The notes under the pieces: generated by a model
Seen by the model: the letters and a program-made list of their open reading frames with translations, nothing else
The model's database searches: none
Told to the model about the DNA's origin: nothing
Source of the DNA: Larix sibirica
Lineage: Eukaryota > Streptophyta > Pinopsida > Pinales > Pinaceae
Assembly (NCBI GenBank): GCA_004151065.3
Contig: NWUY0300035806.1
Location: 18,507-39,015, forward strand
Length of the DNA: 20,509 bases
Direction of reading: 5' to 3'
Part shown: positions 10,037 through 20,124 of the stretch, in pieces
Layout of the letters: each line of letters starts with the position of its first letter
Position numbering within the stretch: position 1 is the first letter of the stretch
Translations under genes and position numbers: made by a program

Positions 10037-11228
10037 ATAGTGAATAATATTACAATTGTCTTGGAAAGCATGGGATGGGTCAAATGCAAGCCTTGTCGTG
10101 TTTTTTATAAATCATATGACAAAGTGGAATACCCCTTGATCATGGCCTTGCTACATGCTCTTGCCTTCAACCCTTATGTCATCAAAGTTGTGGAGACCTT
10201 GTTTTCAAATGCCTTGGCTTGTATGATATTTTGGATTGTTTAGAAGCATTGGACAAGGTTATTTGTTGGCATCATTTTTATATGCTATAGTTATAGGATC
10301 CCTCGTAAACCTATTCTTTTCAACTAATGAATGGGCATTTTGAAACTAATTTTTAATCATATGGAAGCCTTGAAGACCTTGAGTCGATAGCTAATACTAA
10401 GCATTACCTAGAAATCATTTGCATTGTTTCGACCTAGTATTTAATAAGCTGATGTACAATGTTGAAGGAAAAAGTGTTGGTGATACATCAAATTAGCTCA
10501 TGAATCAATGTGTGTTATGGATTCAACCTAAAAAATTATGGGAATTATTTTTTCCTTCTAGGTCCAAAGAAGTCAAGGACATGATTATTCAAAGAGTGCA
10601 CAATTAATTTCACAAGTATATAATTATGTTGTGTGCTTTTATATGTATATTATATGTGTACTAAATTGTTGGAGACCATGCATGTATATTACTCTTCATT
10701 TTGGGATCCCTCCTTTAATGATTAGAAAAATATATAGAAATATCTTAGATACTTCTTATGGAAGAAATTTGAAGGATTGAAAGGTATTTGTAATCAATTG
10801 GAATTGGTGTTGCATTTTGAGGGACTAGGGAGCATGGGTATTCTTAACACTTATAATTTGGACCAAACCCTATTTGCAAAATGGATTCTCATGTCTTTGA
10901 GAGCAAGGAAGCTTTAAATGTATTAATCTAGAATTATATGCGTTGATGGTTCCCTATGGTGAGACCTCATGTTCAAGGTTAGATCTACAAGACCTCATCA
11001 TTAGCCCTTCCAAAGTGAAAGGAACGTTTGTCACCTAGAGTATTTGGAAGGCATGAGAAAGCATTAAACCTTTCATAAAATGGAAGGTAGAAAACTTTCT
11101 AATGAGCTTATCATTTAACTAGTATTTTATCCCTTGGTCTCTAGTGTAAAAGGTTTTGACTAAAATGCCATGGTTTTTAATCTTGAGGCATGATGAATCC
11201 ATACAACACCACCTAAACCATTCAATGT
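10037..11228 (+). pseudogene. Degenerate LINE (non-LTR retrotransposon) reverse transcriptase, ORF2 remnant
   Basis: ORF2 of plant LINEs encodes endonuclease and reverse transcriptase. The relic begins inside the reverse transcriptase. At 10040-10240 it reads TIVLESMGWVKCKPCRVFYK then SYDKVEYPLIMALLHALAF and VVETLF, the decayed form of the FSKAYD-K-VEW region. After a frameshift come GLFRSIGQGYLLASFLYA (around 10230-10290), matching the RQGCPLAP block. The catalytic YADD region is not recognisable. Downstream, 10810-10905 reads LGSMGILNTYNLDQTLFAKW, matching the conserved GGLG...N.ALL.KW segment after the reverse transcriptase, and 11040-11115 reads SIWKA, stop, ESIKPFIKWKVENF. Several stops and shifts make it non-functional. 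The 5' part (ORF1, endonuclease) is absent. Confidence 0.8.
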
Positions 11229-11234
11229 GTGTTA

Positions 11235-12134
11235 ATGGAGGAGAGAGAACTTGAGGTGATGGCCTCCAGGCCACTTGTTAATCGCTGGAGGGCTCCATTT
11301 GGGCCTTTGTCCCCCATCCACCCAAACTCCAACGATAGTTTCTTGACTCAGAACGCCCTGAGTGTTGATTTGCAACCTGTGTTATGGTGTGAAGGTGGTG
11401 GTGGAGAATCAATGATGGTGCGTGAGCATCACCAATCCCCAAGTCGGCGAGGCCATTCCCATCATGCATAGACCCCAGAGACAAGTGGGGATGGCATAGC
11501 TCGGCACTTGGCCTACATGACGGACACGTTACTGGACATTAGAAATAACATTCATGATATGGATGAAGACACGTAGGCCAAAATGCAGGAGCTCGATCAC
11601 CAGGTTCAAGTGATGATAGAGTGGTGTGTAGACATAGCAGAGCTCTTCCACCTCCCCTCTCCACTTCTTGAAGTGGTCGTGGAGAACGAGGTGGAAAATT
11701 CTACCTAGGAAGCAATGGTGGAGGTCAAGCATGTCCAAACCATGGTGAACAAGCTTGCAACCGGCAAGCCCAAGATCAAGGAGGAAGAAAATAAATCGAC
11801 AGTAGACAATACAACGAAGGAGGTGAAGCCTATAGTGCCCTCTACTAGAAGCGGCAAGCATGAAGCGTCAGTGTCCAGCCAGGACAATGAAAAGCCCCCG
11901 CAACATCGACGACACCTAGATCCAACTCCTCGAATTAGCTTCAGTTGCGAGGACTTCCCTGCACTTAGACGGTTCAGCTTGGTTTACTTCTCCCGGGTTA
12001 TTTCAGTAATTTATGTCTATGGTTTTTTGTTATATGTCTTGGATAGTCAGTATAGAAGAATGTTGGACTCTACCAATGTTTTTATATGGGGCCTAATAGT
12101 GGTAGTTAGAATTTTTTTTTGGAGATTGTCATAA
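11235..12134 (+). pseudogene. Long unknown reading frame interrupted only by three TAG codons; possible gag/ORF1-like protein
   Basis: From ATG 11235 to TAA 12132-12134 one frame runs about 300 codons with stops only at 11469-11471, 11574-11576 and 11706-11708, all TAG. The first part is Pro/His/Gly-rich (MASRPLVNRWRAPFGPLSP, REHHQSPSRRGHSHH). The middle looks able to form a coiled coil (HLAYMTDTLLDIRNNIHDMD, then after the TAG AKMQELDHQVQVM). A Lys/Glu-rich hydrophilic tail follows (KPKIKEEENKSTVDNTTKEV). After about 11985 the translation turns hydrophobic and AT-rich, so coding probably ended earlier. Base composition is richer in GC than the flanks. Coiled coil plus basic tail is reminiscent of retroelement gag/ORF1 proteins, but no zinc knuckle or known domain is seen. 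I do not recognise the family. Confidence 0.5.
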
Positions 12135-13019
12135 GTATTTTCCTAAATGTTAATTGACTCTTTGCCTAGGCAATTTTCTCCTACTAGGAGACTCAGTTTC
12201 CATATATGCATAAGTAAATTTTGTGAAGCTATAATGTAAGATTTAAATTACAAAAAAAAATGTGTTTTTGTTAAAAATTTTATTTTTGTTCTCTATTCTC
12301 TCATTCCAAGTGATGCTTTCAATTCTAAACTCGTGTGTCTCATTTTAATTAATTAGTATGGCCTTCTATTTTTCCTTACTCGTGTTAATGGAAGCATGTC
12401 ATGGCAACTCACCTTTTTAATATCTAAATGCATGAAAATAATGTGACATATCCTATTAATATAAAATATTAAATACATTATATATATATATATATATATC
12501 ACAACACAAAAGCCTCAATCCTACAAGTTCAAATAAAGAATTGTTTCTCGGTTTCTCCCCACTATAATGAGAGCATGAAGCCAAGATTGGGATTTCCAAT
12601 ATTATGAATTGTGGATAACTTTGACAACTTTTCTTGTAGAAATGTGGCTAGAAAAAAGTGTAGAGCTTCAAGGCCACTACTCGAATAATTTCGCCAACAT
12701 AGATTACATATTTAATATAGTGACATGCGCTAAGTTGTAATAATAATCAATTTTATTTAGATGAGAATTTCTAAAATAAACTCAAAATCTTTGAAAGTGG
12801 AATATAAAAGCAATAGATTTATTTCTTGAATTGTATATGTTAAAGGTCTACTTTCTTTTTTTAAATACAACACAATCCAATTATAACAAGTTAGAATTCA
12901 CACATTAGATTGCATCATAATTGAATATAATTAAGTGTTAATAGTCAGATACAAGATAAAACTATAGTACTTTCTAGGATTGTATATTCATAAACACTTT
13001 TTAGAAATAGAATACAATT
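12135..13019. other. AT-rich non-coding stretch with a (TA)n microsatellite
   Basis: No gene is recognised. A (TA)n run lies at about 12478-12499. Near 12889-12920 a diverged relative of the 13.25-13.38 kb duplication appears (GAATTCACACATTAGATTGC against GAATTTACACATTAAATTAC), indicating that the repeat extends left of the SINE. Confidence 0.5.
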
Positions 13020-13257
13020 TTTATTGCTTGCTAGTTTATCAATGATTTGCGGGACTACCATGTGGTCTCAAGGAACCGCGACCCAAGGACATTTAAGCAA
13101 TCAAATCGACTCGGAGATCGCACCCAATCTGGCCACACCAACCTTAACATGGATGAATTTTAAGTGTCTCCTCTTGATTACTTTACAAGGTTTGAACTTG
13201 GGTCGCCATGTAGAACAATACCCGTCAGAACCAACCATACTAACAAGATTTGGCTAG
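13020..13257 (-). mobile_element. tRNA-derived SINE, minus strand
   Basis: On the minus strand an A-box-like TAGTATGGTTGG (13242-13231) is followed 43 bp later by a B-box-like AAGTTCAAACC (13199-13189), the spacing of a pol III internal promoter. The intervening sequence resembles tRNA D and anticodon arms. A body of about 170 bp with higher GC than the surroundings follows, and then AT-rich DNA. The body differs from that of the SINE at 9.75 kb, so this is a different family. The 3' end and target-site duplications are not certain. Confidence 0.55.
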
Positions 13258-13382
13258 AACATAATTCAAATATATAAGATAGAATTTACACATTAAATTA
13301 CATCATATATATATATAGCATGGATTTGACTAGAACATAATTCAAATATATAAGATAGAATTTACACATTAAATTACATCAT
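13247..13382. repeat. Duplicated 60-bp block, 76-bp period
   Basis: The sequence starting GATTTGGCTAGAACATAATT at 13247-13306 recurs at 13323-13382 with one mismatch in 60 bases. The spacer is an AT dinucleotide run. The first copy overlaps the head of the minus-strand SINE, so the duplication may have copied the insertion edge. Confidence 0.9.
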
Positions 13383-13460
13383 TCATGTGTGTGTATATAT
13401 ATGTTCATGTGTATATATATATATTCATGTGTATATATATATATTCATGTGTATATATAA
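13382..13460. repeat. Minisatellite of TTCATGTG plus (TA)n units
   Basis: About four units of 20-22 bp, each starting TTCATGTGTATATATATATA or close to it. It continues directly from the preceding duplication, so the two form one unstable block. Confidence 0.9.
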
Positions 13461-13722
13461 GTGTCATTTACCACATTTATTCAAATTAAAATAAGAACCA
13501 TAAATTGAAATTATTTTATGTTATTATTTCAATTATTTAATGCATATGCCAAAACAAGGCAAATTGATCTAAGTAGGCTTTAATAATATATTTTATCCTT
13601 TATAAACATGAAACAATTATTTACATGTACTCTTCAATGTACATAAAATTTGTTTCCTTACAAGTGCATAATATTTAAATATTCAAGTCCCCTTAGTTAT
13701 TTGGCTATCTATATTCAAAGGT

Positions 13723-13886
13723 AAGGTTGAAATTTTAACTCAAAATTTACATAACCTAATAACAAATAAAGGTTATGATATATGTGATCTATTTAAATTC
13801 TCTTAAGGTTGAAATTTTAACTCAAGGTTTACATAACCTAATATCAAATAAAGTTTATGATATATGTGATCTAATTAAATTCTCTA
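13723..13886. repeat. 82-bp tandem duplication
   Basis: The unit starting AAGGTTGAAATTTTAACTCA occurs at 13723-13804 and immediately again at 13805-13886, with about six differences. The unit is AT-rich and has no coding potential. Confidence 0.92.
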
Positions 13887-14353
13887 TGCCATGTTATTTT
13901 GGCGATGCTTATGTTATTTGGTTTATAGAGTGTTTATCTTTTTCATGACACATATAGGGTGTTTTCAGTCACCTGCTCTTTTAAGTTACTTGAAATTAAA
14001 ATGCTAAATACCCAACCAGCATGGAGTTATGGAGTTATGTTTGATCCTTGAGCTTTGCTACCTCAAAATCAAAGTTATTTTGAAACAACACATCTTAAAT
14101 TTAGTCTCTCGTCATGTTGATTTATCCCCCGATAGGAAAGAACAATTCCACCCATTTGTCAACATTTCGAGATATTAGAGATAAGCCATCCTCGTGCAAT
14201 CAAAGTTGTATTCATAATTATTAATGCATAAAAGCATTCAATTCGAAAAACAAGACTAGGGAGGATCATTATTGGTCTTGCGATGTTGAACTACAATTGC
14301 TTGTAGAGAAATAGATGAATTCATTATCATTTTTTTCACTTCAAATTTTTCAT

Positions 14354-14458
14354 AAGCTTATATAGAGAGAGATTTTGAACAAGAGTTTTGACGGTAACAT
14401 TGCAAAAGCTTATATAGAGAGAGATTTTGAAAAAGGAGTTTTGAAGGTAACATTGTAA
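14354..14458. repeat. 52-bp tandem duplication
   Basis: AAGCTTATATAGAGAGAGAT starts at 14354 and again at 14406. The following bases to GGTAACATTG match with a few substitutions and one extra base in the second copy. Confidence 0.9.
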
Positions 14459-14953
14459 GGGTTTTCTGATAGTTGTAGACAAACAATGACTTTGTACAAA
14501 AGATTTTAAGAGGGTCTGCCTCAAACGAGGAACGATGAAATTTAATAATTCACAAAAATAAACCTAAAAAGCATAATTATTTTCATGCATATCCCCAACC
14601 TTATGAGGACACTTATTTCTCTCTGGGCACTGAAGCCAATGAATATTCTTATTGATCCTATAGTAAAAAAGAATGGTGCTTCTATTGATTACATATAGAA
14701 TTTGGGAGTTATTTTCCCACCATTTTTTTCACAAATTATAGTACATGATTCTTTGTTCATTGCCTTGGATGGCCCATGAGCATGTAATCATCTAGACCCT
14801 GCGTAAACAAAATGTCATTGGGCAAGGAAAATTAGAATCAGGTTTGCAAAGAGACTACTACTAGTTCTGAAAAAAAAAAATTCTAACAGTTATTGCTACA
14901 AAATTTGTTCTTTTTGACTTCATCTATACATGAGGAAACCAAATTGCAAGTCA
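14459..14953. other. Non-coding; probable 3' flank of the minus-strand gene
   Basis: No coding frame is recognised. The part next to 14954 would be the 3'UTR of the four-exon minus-strand gene if its TAA at 14956-14954 is the true stop. No strong poly(A) signal was picked out. An A-rich run lies at about 14871-14881. Confidence 0.4.
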
Positions 14954-16230
14954 TTATACCTTGTCTCTGTATGAATTATAGATAGGTTCTGTCATAGGTT
15001 CCACAATTCTGTCCTCACCTGCAGAGAGAATTATTAGTCTTAGATCGCCTAGACATAAATTCTGAAATTCTCATGGAAAAAGTCAAGACAATAATAAGTG
15101 ATATAGATCTGATACAGCATGAAGGCTTACACGTATTCTGGAAGGGTGGACTCATCAAAGTATCCATACTTGACGAAAAAAAGGTATGACCACGAAAACT
15201 TCCTGAAAGGCAATTAATACCTCAACCTAGTTAATTCTGCCTGTAGAAAACATCTGGTGAATATCCAAAAAAATTGAGTTTCAACTTCCAAAGAAATTCA
15301 AATATTCAGAAAAGATGTCCTACCTTGGTTATTTGGAAACTCTGTGTTCGACTCTGATGTTCTCCTAGTCATGGGAAACTGCTCAATAGATCCTGGCAAC
15401 CCTTCAAAACTTCCCATGTGTAAAAATCCATTCTCATCCAGACCACCTACATTGCGGGCAGTGAATGGTCCACCCCGTGGCATTTGTGTGTTGGAGGAGA
15501 ACGCTTCAGTGCGAGGCACTGCAGAAGCTTGATTGAAATTCATGTTCATCATGGATGAGGCATCCAATAAGGATGATTGCATGACCGTAGGCACTTCCAT
15601 GACCCTTTCAACCTGATTACTGTAACAATTGGGTCAGTTTTCAATTGGTAGCTTGAAATACAGAGCATAAAAATCACTGGAACACAGAAACGTGTACATA
15701 GTAACAAGGAGAATATCAGCTAGCAGAAATCTTACTTTCCAAAATTGTCACGTGAGAAATGTGTGATCTGGTGTTGAAGCTGACTAGCAAGCTCACTGGA
15801 GACAACATAATGTTGTTTGCTTGCTCGAAGCTGTGGTTGTTGAATATCTGGTAAGTATGAGTACAATATTCTCACCACATTAGGCTGCTATACCATTAAA
15901 GTTTGTGAAAAATAATCTCAATGCAGCAACTAAACAATGATGAAAAGGTAGTTCCATGCCAAATGCTTTACAAAATTCATCTGTTCAAATATGGAAAAAA
16001 GTTAAAATGAACATAATTATCGATGGTTAAGTACGCAATAGGCTCGAGTCTTAGTGCATCTACTTTGTAAACAGATAGAGATAGGAGGTTACCTCGTGCC
16101 CTTTCCATCACTATGAGCTGGTGTTGTTGCTCAAGCAAATGGTTGAAATACAAGATCTGCTCTTTCACTTTCAACCATATATAGTAATTCCTGAAAAATT
16201 CATGATTTTCCCTCTCGAGCCTTTGCCACA
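14954..16230 (-). CDS. Four-exon partial gene of an uncharacterised plant-specific protein family (5' exon not found)
   Basis: Exons read leftwards: 16230-16093 (138 nt), 15847-15736 (112 nt), 15619-15324 (296 nt), 15018-14954 (65 nt). Introns of 245, 116 and 305 bp all start GT and end AG, with good donors GTAACC, GTAAGA, GTAGGA and acceptors such as TTACCAG and CTCTGCAG. Phases (1, 2, 1) agree at every junction, and no stop occurs before TAA 14956-14954, giving 203 codons after an incoming phase-1 base. Exon 1 encodes WQRLERENHEFFRNYYIWLK and EQILYFNHLLEQQHQLIV. Later exons are Ser/Asn/Gln-rich, including ASSMMNMNFNQASAVPRTEA and LPGSIEQFPM. From memory this matches a conserved plant family that begins with a short helical exon (LIERCLQLYM type) and continues VWQ.LE.EN.EFF...HLLEQQ; some databases misname it angiotensin-converting enzyme 2. 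Function is unknown. The N-terminal exon lies beyond the window or is lost, so a truncated paralogue is possible. A donor-like AAG/GTATAA overlaps the stop, so further exons cannot be excluded. Confidence 0.75.
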
Positions 16231-19060
16231 CTGTCAAATTCAATAACAATTTGAATGTCAAATTTAATGACGCAAACAGAACATTTAAGTTTCCACATAG
16301 TTGAGCCCGATTCAGAGAAGCATAACATGGATTTCCTGACCTCATGCATATAACAGGTACTGTTCTGCTGAAACACAGTGCATTCCAGTGGAGAAAAAGA
16401 TAAACGTTCCATCTGGTTCATTGCATAAATAGAAGGTCCGAAGATAGCTAAAAAATTCAACAACAAATACTTGCCTAGTTTTGACCTGTTACTGTCACTT
16501 AATCTTCAGGTATATCCTCAGGATGTGAGACAAGCTCAAAAAAGTTGAAGTGATTTCAGCAGTTGGGCAAGTTTTCAAATCTCAAGAGGAGCACATTCAA
16601 CCCATGGACCAGTTCTATGGCAGCAGATCCTACAGATCCTAAATATTTTTTAAAGGCTGTCTGTTCTCAAGTATATTCCTTGTATATGACCTGAAGTCCT
16701 TTATGACAAAGGTGAGTACAAGAACTAAAAATTGAAAACAAGTTAACATTGCAAAAATATTATCCTGAAATGAAGACTTAAAAAGTTAAAACCTATTCTA
16801 CCGTGTTGGGAAAAAATCAAGTTCAAAACAACTGCTAAACAAAATGCTAATAACGATAGAGTTCAGGCTGTGAATAATTGATCAACTTGCATCATAAAAG
16901 TCCCCTCTGGTTAAACAAAACTGTTGCAGCCCAAAGTTTGATTCACAGAAAACTATCCAATAATGCACCAGTAACTTCTGCAGTGTTTGATTTGATCAGT
17001 GAGAGTTTAGATGTTGACAAAAAGGGAAGACATTAGCGGCTTAGCCGCAAAAGCAGTTCTGTTCTTGGCCATAGTAAGTGGTCTGATCCACTTTACATAA
17101 GTAGGGCACTACTAAAGGCCAGGATATAGGAAGGAATTGGACTTATCACATCAACTGGAGGCTGCCCAGGGCACTGCAAAACTACTATAAATAGCCCTCT
17201 TCTAACTTCATGTGCTCCTAATTATATTCCCATGCATTGATGAGCACTTATTACGCTACAAAAGAGGGTTTATTGGTAAAGAAGCGACAGACTATTCTAG
17301 AAGTGAGTGGTCTGCTTCTAATGGTTGTTTTGTAATCTCTGACATCCTCTATTATGATCTTTTACTCAAGAGACTGCAACCTGATCAAGAAATGCAACAG
17401 TTGGGTTAAAGCCTTGGGAAATTTTCTTCTATTTTGAGAATTATTCTTTCATTTTGCTCCTAAAACGCAGCTAACTGCAGTAAAACCTCAGCAGCATGCA
17501 TAAGAGGAATTTTTTAGTTGGAAATTAAACCATATACTATGATGCCTGCATTAAATGAGCAGTTTGGACCAGAAAAAGATTTAGGGTTGGGTCATTCAAT
17601 CACATTCCATCCTTATTTTTCCTTTTTGACAGAACTTGCATAACTTTTTGGACTATGTCCAGACTCGTAACTATGTAGTATGGATGAAATGTTTATACTT
17701 TTATGGTGGACGTATGATGATGGTACACGTGGCTTGTTTATTTGGAATGATGATGATGAACATCTTGTGGATGTTTACTGTGCATGCACACTTTCATTTT
17801 ATATGCACATGAAAATGACAGGAGTGATCTATTGAGTTCATAACTTCATAGATATTTTGAAGATGATTTGATCATTGATGGCATGAGTGATCAGCAAATT
17901 CTCCTGTCGCCAGTATGATTTCTAGGCATGTGCTTAGAATCTAGATTTGTTTTTCAATTATCATTGGATACCTATCATATCACCTGTGTTCCCCATGTAT
18001 TGAGGTAATTTGAAATTCCAGCTAGGCTGAGGGGTGGAGCCTATGTACAAAAACTAAATTTTTTATCTTGATTCCTTCCATTGTAAGAGGCTGTGAGGCG
18101 CCATATGTATGACATCTATTATTCCTGTTACTATAAGGTGGTGGGGTGGAGTAACAGATTTTGCATTTCTATTAATTTTTCGAGGCTATGTACAAGGACA
18201 ATATGGAACTGACCACTGAATGAGGGACTCCTTCTGAGGTTTAAGCTGACAATGATCCACATTTTGACAATATTTTGTTGGAGAATCACACAGCATTAGT
18301 AAATTAAAATGAGTATGCAATAATTACTAACTAGCATGTAAGAGCCATTTCATAAGAAAATAAAATACTATGAGTCATATAAGCATCCGCAACAGCCACA
18401 ATAGTCAAAGTAAGATAATAGACCTCCTTTACAAAAGTATCCATAGTATGTAAATAAAAATCCATCAAGAAAACAATTCCTTGAAGAATAAGTACTAGGC
18501 CTAAAAATCAGGATTCAGAATGGTGTTATATTTGAATTTTGAAGTACCATCAATGTATCAATAAAGGATAAGTCTAAAGAGGCTTAGATAAGATAAGATA
18601 AGATCATTTTGTAAATGTCCATAAATGACCTATTCAAGATTAGAAAAGAAAAGCTAAGATAAATGTCCACAAATGATCAAAGAATATGTCAATGCGACTA
18701 GAGAGTACAATCATAGGCCAAAGAAACTATGGGAGTGTCTAGATTCTGGAACACTCCTAGATGTTAAAATGTTATCCAAGTAAGAAAGATATAAAAGATA
18801 CCAAAAGAAGGAAAATAACTTGAGCTAGGCAAAGTAGAAGTGAAAGACCCTAAGAAGCTTGAGGCCCAAGCTCACCATCAACATCATAAATGGAAATAAT
18901 TAATAAAGTAGAGGTAGAGGAAGGAGATGAGATTGTAAAGGAACTAATGCAAAGCCTGATGATGTTCTTCAAAGAGTGCCTAACACTGAGGGGGTCTGAT
19001 TGCACCACCTAGGAGTAGCAATGGAGCGAGGAAAGCCATCTCTCTTAATATTTGAGGCTG
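16231..19060. other. Gene-free stretch upstream of the minus-strand gene
   Basis: If the four-exon gene is complete, this is its upstream intron; I looked on the minus strand for the expected N-terminal exon and did not find it. A perfect short inverted repeat GCGGCT/AGCCGC lies at 17036-17048. A plus-strand TATA-like CTATAAATAG lies at about 17185-17194, with no convincing gene after it. Near 18610-18680 the phrase AAATGTCCAYAAATGA occurs twice, about 46 bp apart, next to a short AGATA run. Confidence 0.45.
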
Positions 19061-19066
19061 AGGGGG

Positions 19067-19610
19067 GATTTCAAAATATTAGTGCATAATCAAGCTGAGA
19101 CAAGAATCAAGTGTCTCACGATTAGTTGTATAAAATTTTATACAAGCAATACTTTCCAAACATTTTTCAAAGATCGTGGGCTCTCTTAGCATGAGACTTT
19201 CACAGGAAGACAAAATCATTGTACTAACAATAAAGCTATTCAGGAAATGGCTTAATGTATGCTTCAAGGCAAGGAAATGGAGCCTAGAATCAGTTGTCTA
19301 TACAACACACATTGTCAACAAAATTCCCACACGTACAATTCAAGATATGACCCCATATGAGAAATGGTATGGCTCCAAGCTGTCAATTTCACATTTTAGA
19401 ATGTTCAGATCAAGTGCATGGGCCCATATTCCCAAGGCAAAGTGAAACAAAATTGTATCCCAAAAGTCATTGTTGTATTATGGTAGTTTACAATGAAATT
19501 TCAAAAGCATATCATCTATATGATCCCTCCACTCATCAAGTGATAAAACAAAGGGATGTGGTATTTGATGAAGTCCTTTCTCATGATCCACTGGGACCTT
19601 TCCCAAGGAA
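19067..19610 (+). pseudogene. Degenerate Ty1/copia integrase fragment
   Basis: Integrase inserts retrotransposon cDNA. Three frames cover the end of the catalytic core and the region after it. At 19067-19275 the text reads FKILVHNQAETRIKCL, FYTSNTFQTFFKDRGL, and, after a stop at 19187-19189, NNKAIQEMA then a stop and CMLQGKEM. At 19276-19443 it reads VYTTHIVNKIPTRTIQDMTP then YEKWYGSKLSISHFRMF and AHIPKAK. At 19436-19605 it reads SKAYHLYDPSTHQVIKQRDV and VFDE. These match the copia pattern N.R.PT....MTPYE.WYG.KPS..H.R.FG, then the SKAYR.Y.P....I.SRDV.FDE block. The DNG motif and the Q.NG.AER motif are eroded. No reverse transcriptase, RNase H or LTR was recognised, so only a fragment survives. 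Confidence 0.88.
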
Positions 19611-19740
19611 TCTAATGTGAATAGGATCACTTGGTAGTTGATGGGTAATAATATTCCCACTAGGTACTTAAAATAAATAATATAATAATAAGAGGTCATT
19701 GGCATAGGGACACTCATGTGTAGCATTCCATACTGGCCAT
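19608..19740 (+). repeat. Half-copy of the foldback repeat family
   Basis: CACTTGGTAGTTGATGGGTA near 19628, then CCCACTAGGTAC, AATAAATAATATAATAATAA and TTGGCATAGGGACACTCATG, align with the left arm and loop of the foldback at 20125-20465 in the same orientation. They align better with the reverse complement of its right arm, since the left arm there has an internal deletion. It starts just where the copia integrase similarity ends, so it may have inserted into or truncated that element. Confidence 0.8.
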
Positions 19741-20124
19741 TTAAATATTGGACACTTGCTCTCATTAAAGATGCGAAAACAATCCATGGTGTTTACCAAC
19801 AACTATTCTTCCTCTAGGACAGTAAGAAAAGAGATTTCAACAAAGTGCCCATTGACCATTTGGATTCCATTAGGTCTACTGAGATGAATTTCATTTATTA
19901 GACAAGATGAGGTGAGATGATGAAAGAGATAACCGAGGGTTTAAATCATGAGCACTTACAAGGATAAATCATAAAACCAATACTTGTCATGATTAATTGA
20001 CTAAAAAATTCCAATTTCCTTAGAATTTGCTTGATTGAATGAGAGATAGGTTGAGTCACTAAAAAATAGCGTTTCCACCACCTACATTTGGAATTCACCA
20101 ATGTATAATCCCTCTGACAAAACC
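19741..20124. other. No recognisable gene between the two repeat copies
   Basis: Short frames only. The stretch may be further decayed retroelement sequence, but no domain could be assigned. Confidence 0.4.

Noticed and set aside
13024-13257. 77-codon plus-strand frame
   Set aside because: It lies antisense to a tRNA-type SINE and shows no protein motif.
15885-15980. Additional exon starting after GAACAG at 15981 in the minus-strand gene
   Set aside because: Its frame runs into TAA at 15882-15880 and no donor gives a phase that fits the next exon; the acceptor at 15849-15848 fits exactly.
17185-17409. TATA-like CTATAAATAG followed by a 65-codon plus-strand frame
   Set aside because: The frame lacks a proper ATG start and resembles no family; the TATA-like string alone is expected by chance in AT-rich DNA.
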